From Vishniacozyma victoriae (Eukaryota > Basidiomycota > Tremellomycetes > Tremellales > Bulleribasidiaceae), in contig JADPYG010000088.1 in assembly GCA_017654735.1 (NCBI GenBank), positions 1,984,001-2,048,000 of the forward strand: 64,000 bases of DNA, given 5' to 3'. The notes under the pieces were generated by a model. That model saw nothing but the letters and a program-made list of their open reading frames with translations. It was not told the DNA's origin and searched no databases. The position numbers and the translations under genes were made by a program. The stretch's first letter is position 1. Every line of letters begins with the position of its first letter. Shown here one piece after another: positions 35,009 through 46,507 of this stretch.

Positions 35009-38000
35009 ATGCCGCCGGTCACACTCCCGCCGTCATTCTACAACTCATTCTGGTCCCCTGATTACCGCTCGGGCCTGGATGTATTGTTCAAGAACCTAGA
35101 ACAGGTGAGTCGCGCCACGGCCCAGCAGATGAAGAACTGACTGAATAGGGATGCTTGGAGAATGATGATGTCCTGTCTTTCATTGATGTGCGCCCCTCTT
35201 CAGCCAACGGTCGCTCCTGTGACAACTAACCCTTCAGTCACAAGTCAAGGCGCACACTGCGCTTTCAACAACCCTCTTGAACCCCCCACTCTCCAGTATC
35301 TCGTCCCAGTCAACTTCTTCACTCCAACATACTCTCCTCTCGCTCCGAGGTGCTTCTTCGGCAAGAGGGGATGCGCACCGAGCGCTCGCTTCTGAATTAG
35401 CAGATAGGGTTCTTGCGGGATTTAGGACTTGGAAAGAAAGGCATGAGGAGAGGGTCCATGCTGCTAAAGACGAGTTCTTGAGCAAGTCAGGAGTGGTCGG
35501 AAGTTGGGAAAAGGATGTCCAGAAGCTCAATACAGTGAGTCATCAGACGGTATTGAGGAATGGTGCTAATGGACAGTTGCGAACCGCTTACACCTCAAAG
35601 TCGAGAGCTGCAGATGACAGCGAAGACGAGTGAGTCTGTTTTACGTCCATCATATCAGTGAACTGATAAGTAGTGCCAAGTTCGCACCACCTTCCGCCAT
35701 GTCATCACCATCAGACAACTACACCGCTTCCCCTAAACCCAAATCCCCACTCCTGCAACGATCCGGAACAGTAGCCGACAGGATCAGCGAGAAACTACGA
35801 GCAGCCAGTATTTCCAGCTCTAACGGATCTCATCGCTCTCACCTATCTATCGACGGCAAGACCCTACCAGCCCCTCCGACTCCCTTACGTTCGTCTTCCC
35901 CCGTCGAGGCCAGCGGTCCAACGAGCCCGAAGGAGGAAAAGTTCATCCCACCTACAGATCCCATGGGACAGCCGAAAGTAAAGTCAGATGGCCCGCCCTT
36001 ACCCTCCAAGAATGGCATCAAGAGCCCGTCTATCGAGATCTCGGAAGCGCCCATCCTGCTCTCGGGCTTATCACTATCCGCCCAAAGCTTGAAGGATTTA
36101 CTCAGGAAACTCGATTCTTACCTCCAAACTACCCCTGCTCCAGGAGTCGACATCGATCCCGAACAGCAGACTTCGAGATCTAAAGCAGCAATGGCAAGCC
36201 GACAATGGGGTACTATCCTCGGTACCTACGAGAAAGCTTTCACCGGAGAGGAAGTAGTCGGATGGCTGCAAGCACATGTCGAGGGCTTTGGAGGTGATTG
36301 GGAGCGATGTGCGGATGCTGCTGCCGAGTTGTACCGAAGCGGCTATATCAGCAGAGCCGGAGTTGGACGTACATTCGAGCCAACCTCTGAAACGCACTAT
36401 GTCCTCAAGCTCAATGCCAATGAGCCCAGTACTGGTTCAGTACCGCCTGCCGTCACCAATCAGCTTTCGATGCTAAAGTCCTATCTTCCTGCTTCGTTGG
36501 GATCTTCCGACGAGCCAGCGCATGTTCGACATAGGCGGGATGCTATCAAGGCGGAAGAGAGCTACAAGGAGGGTGTGAGGGTCGCCGAGGAGAAGAGGCT
36601 AGAGATGGAAGAGAGGATTGAGCGAGGTCTGAGGATTTGGGAACGATGGGAGCGAGAAAGACTCGGTGCTGTTCGAAATGGTGAGTGAATCTTCTAGAAA
36701 TAAGCTCATTCCAGTTCTCAAGCAATACGAAACCGCCCTAGCACGACTTCCTACACGCCTCAATGACCTTCAACAATCTACCAGTCTATCTGTCGAGGCT
36801 TTCAACCCGGAAGCAGACCTCAAGGCCCTCATCGAGGGTAATAGGACAGGTCCATTCCGACCCAAACCAATCATTTACGAGTCGCTAGAATCAGATGTTC
36901 CCGAAGTCAATTTCGGTATCGACCTCCGAAAGTGGGCTGGAGATCAAGGATGGCGTACAATGGTCAAGACCCCTTCGAGAGAGAAGGGGGCTGTTCCAGA
37001 AGTATTGGAAGGTCTTTTGGCAGGATTGGAGCAGATGTACCAGGACCTACCTGATGAAGGTACGTCTACACTAAAAGCAGAGCTGATAATAGACCGAAGG
37101 AAAGCGTGGTTATACGAAGTCCCACTTAACGAGGTCCATGTGCTTCGAAATTCGATCAACGATGTCCGCTTAACGAGGGAGCAAATCACCGAGATCGTCA
37201 AGCGATTCAACGTCCCCGTTGCCGCTGGTGCTGTCAAGCTCTGGCTCCTCGAGCTAAACCCGCCAGTGATGGGCTGGGAAGGATGGGAAGATGCAAAGGG
37301 GATCTACCCTGCAAGTACGTTGATCTCGACACGTGACCGGAACCGAGCTGATGCTGTAGTCGGCGCCGACCTCAAACGAGACGTCAGTAGTGCTGTCACT
37401 TCTGTCCTCAACAGGCTCCCAGGTGCTTACTTGTTTGTGTTGGATGCGGTTGTCAAGCATTTCAGGCAGTGAGTGCAGATTGATCCGTCTTCATCGTCGA
37501 GCGCTGACTATCAGGATGATTGACTCTTCCACTTCCGAGGAGCCTGTGGAGCGATATATCAATAAGCTCTCGCTGTCACTCGGTCGAAGTAGGTGCCTCC
37601 TTTCGTGCTGGATCCGAGCTGACCATTAGCGATACTCCGCCCTGTATCCGATACCGACCTGACAATCGGAGATCGTACGCCCTCGCTCTTCCTCGGCGAC
37701 TTGATCACTCTATACTCTCAGATCTTCCCACCTCTCGTCGACAAAAAGAAGGAAGAGAAAGAACGAGTCATGCCAGTCCGCAAGCGTACCGCTCTTGTCG
37801 ACCAACGTATCTCTCGAAGTCGGTTGAGTGGAGAAACGAACCCACAAGATCTCCTAGAAGCACAACACGCCTTGACCAACCCTCGACGACCCATCTCGCC
37901 TATCCCCGAGAACAAGGTGCTGCCTGATCCAAGTCCATCAGTCAATGCCCTTGGATTAGGTGATCCAGCAAGGACCGAGATTGATCAACCTCAATCTTTA

Positions 38001-38403
38001 GCTCAAGAGACTGAAACGCCGATCGAGACGAGACCATCCGATACCATTCCACCCCTGGCTACTCCAGTCCCCGTTATGCCAAGTGGAGACGCCCCACCAT
38101 CTTTCGCTGAGCCAAACGATAGTGGTGATGAAGGTGATGGTGGATTTGAGGATGCCGCTTCTGCTACTATGCAGTACCTAGCTTCTGTTGGGGATGCACC
38201 TGAAGATCAACCTGTGGCTGGAGCTACTGCGGGAACGGGGATCTCTGGATTGAAGCGGGCCGGATCGGGCGAGACCAGTCGATTGAGGGGTCCTAGAGGT
38301 GAGTCATCATACGTCCGGATGAACAAAGCTAATGATGTCAGGCGTCAGAGGGCCAAGGCCTGGAGGAGCTAGGATGCCATCTCAGAGTGGAAATATGATA
38401 TAG
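35009..38403 (+). CDS. F-BAR/DEP/RhoGAP protein (Rgd2-like)
   Basis: A multi-exon gene. The N-terminus FYNSFWSPDYRSGLDVLFK and the following LENDDVLSFI, ALASELADRVL and FRTWKERHEERV make an F-BAR domain, which binds curved membranes. Inside it lies a Ser/Pro-rich insert and a DEP domain (AMASRQWGTILGTYEKAFTGEEVVGWLQ ... AAELYRSGYI). The coiled part resumes with RDAIKAEESYKEGVRVAEEK and LKQYETALARLP. The C-terminal RhoGAP-like domain reads VPEVLEGLLAGLEQMYQDLP, AWLYEVPLNEVHVLRNSIN, VPVAAGAVKLWLLELNPPV and LTIGDRTPSLFLGDLITLY. This F-BAR with inserted DEP followed by RhoGAP is the architecture of yeast Rgd2, a GAP for Cdc42/Rho5. The expected GAP arginine-finger position appears to be Leu. A disordered tail ends after a last intron with GGARMPSQSGNMI. 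Confidence 0.87.
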
Positions 38404-38744
38404 GATTAAGAAGTGCGTAGCTCGCCCTACATGCTGGATGACGCTGATACTCAGGAAAGTGTAGAAAATCAATGGTAGATCGTCTGAAAAGCTATCGCTG
38501 AGCGGTTGCAAGTACAGGCGTCATGCAGTATACATATATAAGCAAGGCCATCGAACCGAATCACTACAGTATTTGCATTAATTCATCTAACCTGACAGGG
38601 ATATATACAACTATCTGATCTCTAATTGATGATGTACAACACAACAATGGATACTACGGACTTCCGATCTATATTTACAACAGGAGTCTGGAGAACACAA
38701 TCATAGCGACAGCACGAGCAATCGATATCCCATCGCCCAGCCCA
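38404..38744. other. Convergent intergenic region
   Basis: A 341-base gap between the 3' ends of the RhoGAP gene and the first SET-domain gene. A fragment resembling a short intron (GTGCGTAGC to CTGATACTCAG) follows the RhoGAP stop and may be an intron in the 3' UTR. No gene seen. Confidence 0.4.
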
Positions 38745-40738
38745 TTACGCCCATACTCCCGCGGTCGTGGACGTTCGAATCGGATTCCTCTTGATTGGAC
38801 GGGACATGCCCACTGTTTGGGCTCTCTCGAGTCGTATTTGCTGAATCTCGCAATGTGTAGTCTCAAAGTCGTCCTCAGTATTGCATTCTGACTCATCCTA
38901 GTTAGTCAGCTGGGCGCTTATCCGGGGCAAGTTTCAACTGACACCTGATCCATCATCATCGTACATTCCCCAATCCAGGGCGGTTCGAGGTCTTTTGACC
39001 TGAGCCCGGAATTGATCTGCAACCACATCTCCCATCTTAACCATCTGCTTCAACCATGCTGATCCTTCCCTCTTTGCCTTTTCTTCATCTCCCCACCTCG
39101 CACTAAGGATGAAAAGTGACCAACGACAACTGGTGATTTCCTCATACTGCTTTCCCTGCTCCAGCAATTTGATTGCTTTCTTAATCTTGGTCGAGCAAAC
39201 GACTAACCCCTCGGATTGCCAGGTATCTGGATCATCTATGTTGATGTATGAATCTCGGATTTCTCGGAATTGGGATCGTCGATTATCGTCCTCAGTTCGG
39301 CCCGATAGTGGTAATGAGCAAACGGAACAGTCGCAGTTGAATCGCCAAGTTTCGAAGAGTGCTTGTTGGCGTTCGGAATACCCCAAAGAAGTATCTTGGA
39401 GGTAGCAGGCGGTAATTTCCTCTTCCTTTGCGATGGGGCGCAGTGCTCTCAGAACTGATCTTCAGCTTCGTCCGAAGCATGGCCGAGGAACTCACCCATT
39501 TGACCAGACTCGAACCATGTCCATTGAGAATTTGGTGCACAGCTATGATTGACTCTACAGATTGTCTCGAATAATCCGGACCTGCAGCGGTCCTCAACTT
39601 CTCCATCTGCATCGATAGCAATAACCTCATCGTCCAGGTCTTCAATCACATCCCCACCTAAGGGGATCACATTGGTAGCGACAATATCGATCAATCGATT
39701 AGGATGACAGGGGGCAAGGGTCGGCTTGAAAGAGTGGAACAGGTCTCGTGATCTCTGGGATAGGCGAGATAGCCTGGAAGTGATTTGCAGGGTGTGCGGT
39801 GGATGGTCGACAGTGAGGAATGGTGATTCGGTGATGATGGCCTGACCTTGGGTGAGGTTGGTGGTTGCGATGACTCCTAGACCTTTCCCCGGGATAGGAC
39901 GTATGGCGCATCGACTCGGCGCATCAGGAGTAGGCGTGGGAAGGATTGGCTCGACTGCGAAGTCCTGTTTGATTGACTCCGGCTTCACTGTCTTTGGCCC
40001 ATCTGCTGTTCGGACAACAGGCTCGGTCACCGTTGTAGCTGTGATCGATCTCACTATCGCGTCCGCCAATTCCGATATTGCTGGATTCGCCGCCTCCGAT
40101 CTCGCTGAGTCCTTCACAAGTTCGACAGTGCCCGGTTTCTCCGAGAGTTGCTCCACTTCTTGTTCCACCATGGCCAGCTCCGCATTCGCCGTATCCCCCA
40201 ATTCTTCTGCCCACAAGCTCAATTCTTCCTGGGTCCAAGAGGGCATCGTTTGCGCCCGGCTCGAGGATTTGACGACGGCCATGAAATCGTAGAATTTCGG
40301 TTCTTCCCTCTTCGCCTCGTGTTTCCTTTCCTTCCTCTTTTGCTTCCTCTCCTTCTCATCAATCTTATCTCTACGTTTCTGAGCTGTTGTGATCCTGTCG
40401 AGGGAGGACTGGTCTCGATCCATATATACCGAATTGTCTTCCCATAGAATACGGTTGTCGGAAAACTTCATCCTCTTGTGGATGTTTTCATCCTCGGGGT
40501 AGTGATTGTCTTGTTGAGCTGCGCAGGCAGCTACTAGCAACTCGGTTTCGAGTTCGTAGTCGTCGTCGTTAATAAAGCAAGGGTCGGGGTGCAGGCTGGA
40601 GGAAGTGGTCCATGATGAAGCATCGGTACTGGGTGAGGCACGGGTACTGGATGAGGAGGAAGTGGTATCGGAAGGGGTACATGATGCGGGAGATCGATAC
40701 ATGGTTGACATTTTACGACAGTTCGAATTGGTGAGCAT
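38745..40738 (-). CDS. SET-domain protein (SMYD/SET5-like), copy 1
   Basis: Three exons. A long N-terminal region is Ser/Thr-rich, then a charged KRRDKIDEKERKQKRKERKH coil, then an acidic/Ala-rich stretch. The SET domain runs from IRPIPGKGLGVIATTNLTQG through ITESPFLTVDHP and IVATNVIPLGG to the substrate/cofactor core CRVNHSCAPNSQWTW. A 40-nt intron then joins VLRALRPIAKEEEITACYL, with the catalytic Tyr. A Cys-rich post-SET follows (FNCDCSVCSLPLSG), then helical repeats (IKKAIKLLEQGKQYEEITSC). Using the donor at GSG, the last exon adds an acidic tail (DESECNTEDDFETTHC) ending at 38745. The GxG, NHSC and Y motifs predict an active AdoMet-dependent lysine methyltransferase; substrate unknown. 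A close paralog lies head-to-head at 41162. Confidence 0.82.
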
Positions 40739-41161
40739 GATGAATTGAATGTATTAGTGGGAACGGTGGAAACTAGGTATTGACAGTATTACATGCTCTT
40801 GGCATGAGCAGGGTGATAGATGGTAGTCTGGATGATTATTAAAGAGAGAGAGAAATGAGAGAAGAGAAGAGAAGGAAGAGAAAGTCGAATAACACTGTAC
40901 TGTACGTTACGCACGGACCATGGTTTGTTACGATAAGATAATGGAAAATAAGATTTGATGGTACCTGTAGAGGAGTAGAGGGAATTCTTGGACCTTATAC
41001 GCGTCAGTCCTTTGAATCTGGAAAAGAAGCAAGCCATGTGTGTCGTCAATCCTGGTCACGCCACAGGTCGCGTCCAGCCACTTCACCTATGCATCACATG
41101 CATGAATGGGATATGTTCTTTTCTTGTCATTCCTCCTTTTCCTCCTATCGCTTAGTCAACC
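40739..41161. promoter_or_regulatory. Shared divergent promoter of the two SET-domain paralogs
   Basis: A 423-base gap between the two starts. It includes a purine-rich tract on the plus strand (AGAGAGAGAGAAATGAGAG and GAGAAGAGAAGGAAGAG units, about 40840-40885). Read on the minus strand this is a CT-rich leader for copy 1. No other motif seen. Confidence 0.5.
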
Positions 41162-42548
41162 ATGATGTGGTCAGCTATTGGTGATGGGGCATATATAGCC
41201 GTTCAAGCTGAATCGTCAATCAATCTATTACATCGAAACAAGCGAAAAGCCGACTCATTTGACGCGACCGGAAGCCCGAGCAAAGCTACCAGCTCCAATC
41301 GATCCAGTAGACCGGAATTATCGACCAAAGACGACATCGCCTTTCTTGGATCCACAATTCCCGACCCGGTCAAGCCAGTTGCCAAATGTCGCGTCAGCCA
41401 GTCGAGAATCGATAAACAAGGTATGGGTCTTCGAGCGACTACCATCATCGAGCCTGGCGAGACCATCATCACGGAACAACCTTTTCTCGTGGTCGATCAC
41501 CCACCATCTGAAAGACAGATTCACCAGGCTTATCGCGGCCTTTCCGAAGTCGAGCATCTGATCTTTCACTCGTTCAATGGCAAACCGAACATGAGGAAGT
41601 CCCATCCAAAGATTCCAGATATTATCGCCAATAATGTAATTCCCCTTGGCGGGTCGGATGGTGGGGAACCGACTCGAAGTGGGATGTTTCAGCATATCTG
41701 TAGGATCAATCACAGTTGTGTGCCGAATGCTCGCTGGACCTGGTTCAGTGAGACCAGCTCGATGGGTATGTAACCTATTCAGACAGTAAGCTGACGATCC
41801 AGAATTGAAAGCCATCCTTTCAATTCGAGCCAACGAGGAAATCACCGCTTGTTACCTTGATGACCATGCCGAGTTGTATGACGAACGACATGATTTCCTT
41901 CTCGCAAATTGGGGGTTCAACTGTAGCTGCGCTCAGTGCTGCACGTCGAAGTCGAAGCGAGACGACAGCGATAAGCGATTGGCGCGTTATCAGGTCATCA
42001 GGAAACGTTATATCGGCCACGACAACGCCGAGAATTGGGAGATCCTCGGTTTTCAAGAGTGCTGGACCGGGATCAAAGAGGGGATCCGCATCTTGAAAAG
42101 TGAAGAAAGGTACCACGAGATTGCAGACTGCTGGGAGTCGCTGTTCCACTTGTCGGTAGGTTGGGGAGAGCATGCCAAAGCGCTGGACGCCGGGAAAGGT
42201 TGGATTGCGGATCTCGCAAGGACGGGAGAGTTCCTGGAAGGGACCGAGTTGAATTGCTTGAAGGACCCAGAGACTTTGGAAGAATGGGGTCGATTCATTA
42301 AACTTGCCGAGGTCGAGGTGAATATCCCTTCATAGCCGACGCCGATGGCTGATGACCAGTTCGCGGCCGAACCCGACAGCGACGGTGAAGACGATTTCGA
42401 GTCGCACTGGACCTCGTCCAAAAGGCGTCGCGTATCAAGAAAGCATGCGATCCGCAAGCCTAGAGCGAGGTCTCATTCTTCTGTGTCTTCTAGTGGATCC
42501 AGTTCTAGTTCTGCTTCTGGCTCCTCCTCTTGTTCTTCATCTTGTTAG
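41162..42548 (+). CDS. SET-domain protein (SMYD/SET5-like), copy 2
   Basis: Three exons. It starts MMWSAIGDGAYIAVQ, followed by a basic KRKADSFDATGS region. The SET domain contains VSQSRIDKQGMGLRATTIIEPG, IITEQPFLVVDHPP, IIANNVIPLGG and CRINHSCVPNARWTW. A 37-nt intron joins ELKAILSIRANEEITACYLDD with the catalytic Tyr. The post-SET Cys cluster is FNCSCAQCCTS. Read through, the frame stops at 42333. However, a 42-nt intron (42318-42359, GTGAAT to GACCAG with a CTGAT branch) skips that stop and adds DSDGEDDFESHW, a basic KRRR stretch and a Ser-rich end. That tail parallels the acidic tail of copy 1, so I extended the gene to 42548. Predicted lysine methyltransferase; substrate unknown. Shorter N-terminus than copy 1. 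Confidence 0.8.
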
Positions 42549-42696
42549 CTTTGCCCATGTCAGTTTAACCCGTCGGATCTCTCCGATGCATCCCCTTGGC
42601 ATGGAAATCCGGCCCATTTGACAACCGGTCACCCCACCCTATATATGCCCATGTGCTCTATGTAGTGCATGCTAATAAGTATACAAGACAGTCAGT

Positions 42697-45113
42697 ATGA
42701 GTAACAAGAAGCTCAGTATCTCAGAATGTGAGTCTGCTCAGAGCAGGCTTTTATCAAAGGCTGATGCGGAATCAGGTGATCGAATCATTACTGCCCCAGG
42801 GCAAATTTTGGAGATGGAACAGATGACCATTAACGGTCAAGTCCAGCGGACCTGGAAGACGGTAAGCTTCATTATACTGTTTGAAGGATATCAAGCTGAT
42901 TCTCAGCTCCCCAAGACTTTCCGAGAGTTCATCCTTACAAGTTTCGAGGTCTACCCGGACCGGATCTTCATGTCTAGCCCTTTACCGCTCTCTCAAGGGG
43001 TAGACGCAAGGGAACACGTGACTTTCCGGGATACTCTCGAGAAGGCCATCAGAGCGGCTGCATGGATGAGGAGTAAAGGTCTGGGTATTGGGAGTAAGGT
43101 CGCGATTGGAGGAGGGAATTCTACGGGGTACGTCAATCCCACAAGGCCTCGCACTGATTTTAGATGGGTAGTTTCGTGGCTTGCTATTCACCTTCTTGGT
43201 GGTATTGGGATTGCTTTGAATGCTTGGCTGTAAGCTTTTAAGTTCCCAGCCTTATCAAGACAGCTGAGATACTAGACCACAGGATGCTCTGCTACATTGC
43301 TTGAAACTTACGAAACCCGACATGATCCTCGTTGACGAGGAGCGAGTCGAACTTTTTTCAGCGATGAAAGGTGATCTGCCCGGGTCGAAGATATATTGCT
43401 GGTCTCAAGTCAAGCTGGATGGTGGAGATATCAAGGTGAGTAAGACCTAGAAGTACCGCTTACCTTCAGTCGAATGTGGACGATATCTCGAGGGTGACTT
43501 CTTCCCAGGTCCAAGACATCCGGGAGGGCCCGTTCCTAAAAGGCCAGAATCTTGGTCCAGAGAGTGACGCTGTCATTTTCTTCACTTCTGGGTATGTCTG
43601 TGGAATAGATCGAACCCTGACGATAGTACCGGAGGTAGACCGAAAGCAGTCCTAAGTACCCAGCGGATGGCCCTCTCAAACCTCTGGTCCGGCTTCGTCG
43701 GTGAGTATGAGAATCGGCTATTTCAAGGACGAACTGATGGTAGCCCCCTTCCGAGCAGCTCTTCGGGCAGGCCAACCATTGCCCCCACTTCCCAAACCGA
43801 GTGATCCACAACGTACTGTCCTCCTCTCCATACCCCTTTTCCACGTTACTGGAAACCTCTCATGGTTGATGCGAGCAATACATGGCGGATCCAAGATGGT
43901 TTACATGCGTCATTGGAACGTCAAGGAAGCTGTCAAATTGATCTTGAATGAGAACGTCTCGGTCATTGGCGGGTAAGTAGAACCCCTCTTCCCATAGCCT
44001 TAGCCTATCTGACATGAAGGGTACCAGCGGTAGCTGCTTCGCTGCTTCATAGTACCGAGCTACCGAAAGATAGGGACTTTGCGACCGTCTTCTATGGTGG
44101 TGCGCCGCCTAGTAAACAGCTAGCTGCGGAGGTTAAGCAAAGATGGCCAAAAGCAGCCATGTATGTTCCGCTCAAATATACCGTCACTGATGATAGTGTA
44201 CAGGGATACGGAATGACGGAAACGAACGCATATGTCTGTTCTGTAGCTGGGACCGACTATCTGGAGAGGGTTAGCTATTCCATCAGGATTATATGCACTA
44301 GCTGATGGACAGCCGGAAAGTACTGGTCCACCAGTGCCTATTAGTGATCTCCGAATAGTCGATCCGACAACCAAGAAGCCTCTTCCAAGTGGTCAATCGG
44401 GCTTGCTCCTGGTGAGAGGGCCTCAGGTGATGAAATGCTATTACGGAGATGAGGGTACGTGAGACTGATATGCTCGATCTTACATATGTAGCGGCTACAA
44501 GGGAGACTATCGATCCTGAAGGATGGCTAGATACTGGTGATGCAGGATTGATCGATGAAGAGGGCTTCCTGTATATCAAAGATAGACGTAAGCCAGTCCC
44601 ACCTAAGACTAAGGTCCAGCTGATTAGCAGTGAAGGATATCATCATCCGTGGAGGCGAAAATGTCAGTCCGCCAGGTCTCCGCAGTGATCGTTACTGACG
44701 ACAAGATCGCTTCGCAGGATGTCGAAAATGCTTTCTACGCTGATAAGCGGGTAGCGGAAGCTGCAGCTATAGGTGTCCCAGATGATAGACTGGGTGAGCT
44801 GGTCGGGGTTATAGTTTCCCTTCATCCCTTCTCTTCGGGCGTGAAGGAGAGTGATCTGCTGGAATCTGTGAAACCTCGGTATGTTCAGCTGCCCGGCACC
44901 GGAGACGTCGTAGCTGATACGTTAGACTTGCGAGACACGCTTTACCCGCTATCATCGTGATACATGATGGACCACTACGTGAGTTGTCTGTTAGCGGGGG
45001 CTGATAAAGTAGCGAGAAATGTGAACGGAAAGCTCGTGAAGAAAGACTTGAAGCCCAGTCTACTGAAGATATGGAACGAGAGGAACGCAAAGAAGACAAG
45101 AAGCAAGTTGTAA
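42697..45113 (+). CDS. Acyl-CoA ligase (AMP-binding), probably peroxisomal
   Basis: A gene with about ten introns for an ANL-superfamily enzyme that activates a carboxylic acid as acyl-AMP and then acyl-CoA. Visible motifs: [20 protein letters not shown] near the N-terminus, the P-loop [14 protein letters not shown] (rebuilt across an intron), [31 protein letters not shown], and [20 protein letters not shown]. The hinge [10 protein letters not shown] and the C-terminal catalytic lysine region [13 protein letters not shown] follow. The P-loop deviates from the usual SGTTGxPKG at two places. The protein ends in RSKL after the last splice, a canonical type-1 peroxisomal targeting signal, which suggests a fatty-acid or related acyl-CoA synthetase in peroxisomes. 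Exact substrate is not predictable. It is convergent with a phytanoyl-CoA dioxygenase-family gene. Confidence 0.9.
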
Positions 45114-45264
45114 GCCCTGGGAACATGTACCCGAAATGTACAAGATACCCACTGCTACGATTCCATGTTTATACATTACGTGTCATTCCGACTACTGCTT
45201 ACAACCTCTCATGTACAGTACGTGAGTCTCCGCACTTTTGCATTAATGACAACGACCTCACATC

Positions 45265-46507
45265 TCAAAGCCCATCATCCGCTCTCCAAGGACTTCTTGT
45301 CAGCGCTGATCTCTACACACAGACGGACTCACTTTGACCACCTTTCCTCATGTGGAGCATCCTTATCCGCGAATCTGAGATCCCCACTCAACCTGATCCT
45401 ATTCTCCGGATCCCTATTTACGCCGCCAGCGTGGATCATGTCTTGAATCAGTCTCTGTCCAGATAATGACACAGTCCTTACAGCTATGATGAAAGACGGC
45501 ATCTCCCGCTTGATAATCCCCAATTAACCACTTCCTGCCCGCTCCCCGTTCTTTGGTAAACTGAGCAAGATCCTTTGCTACCATCCCAGTAGATATCATC
45601 TGGTACTTCAGCATCTCCTTTTCGATGCGGGCTCACGTTCTGATTGAAAGCGCTCCTAGTTTCATCCTCTGTCAATCCACCTTCCCCGGCTCTCTTTGTG
45701 AAATCCCGTTCCAGCTCTTCTCCCAGACTTTTGGAGTCTTCGAGATACATCAATCCACCTTGAGCTGGGGTACAATCTCCAATAGGTAGCCAAGCTGTTA
45801 ATGAAGTGGCTGGACCACCCCTGAGAAAGATCTGGTCGTAATGTACACCCGTCGTAGTCTTGGTTGCATTAGGGACATTTGCGCGATACAGTTGTCGTCG
45901 GAAGATCATAGGCGTAGTCCAAAGAGGGTGAAGGCGGTGAACCATTTCTGCAAGATCTTTTCGTCAGTCAACACAAGAGGGATACGTGGGGCAGGAGGAG
46001 CTCACACTCGTTATCTGCAAAGCTCTGGGCCCAAGGACTGACTGTTCCCTGTGCACTGAGCTTGTAGTAAAGGCCTTCATCCTTCTTTCCATCCAGATAT
46101 CCAGCATTATCAGGCCCAACAAACTGATCCGGATCAAGACCCGAGTAGATCCCATCAATGGCTTCAGTACCGGGAGCTAAGATCCCAGATGGAGCAGTAT
46201 GTTCAAACCACCTCTTATCAGCCATTTCAATGACGAGAACTCACTTTCGACGCATTTCAAGCACAAAGTCGCGAGGCATGACTCCTCGGACATGCACCAC
46301 TCCCTTAGTCTCTAGCTCCTCTCGGAGTCTATCATCTCCAATATCAGCTGGAAAAGGCTTCAGCCATCCAAGTCCATCTGTCGGGATTCCATTAACTTTG
46401 ATATCTTCCAGTCGATAGCCCGAGGCTGTGACCGTCAGCTTCTTTGAGGGTCGAGATCTCTACACACCTGACTCGGCCTCCTTGTCCATAGTGGTAATGT
46501 CAGGCAT
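45265..46507 (-). CDS. Phytanoyl-CoA dioxygenase family protein (PhyH)
   Basis: A multi-exon gene starting MPDITTMDKEAES; intron 1 joins it to GYRLEDIKVNGIPTDGL. PhyH proteins are Fe(II)/2-oxoglutarate dioxygenases that hydroxylate acyl-CoAs or small metabolites. The iron-binding HxD is in TGVHYDQIFLRGG, and the second His is in the reconstructed HSYMIHAGGVNRDPENRIRLS, which also holds the 2-oxoglutarate-binding Arg. FWLPIGDCTPAQGGLMYLE-type sequence (TAWLPIGDCTPAQGGLMY) and LIGDYQAGDAVFHHS fit the double-stranded beta-helix core. The end is KSPWRADDGL after the last intron, without SKL. A true phytanoyl-CoA hydroxylase cannot be told from other family members by sequence alone. Location beside the SKL-tagged acyl-CoA ligase is suggestive. 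Confidence 0.87.

Noticed and set aside
39852..40447. Two overlapping plus-strand open frames opposite the SET copy 1 N-terminus
   Set aside because: Antisense of a low-complexity Ala/Glu/Ser-rich coding region; no similarity or splice support.
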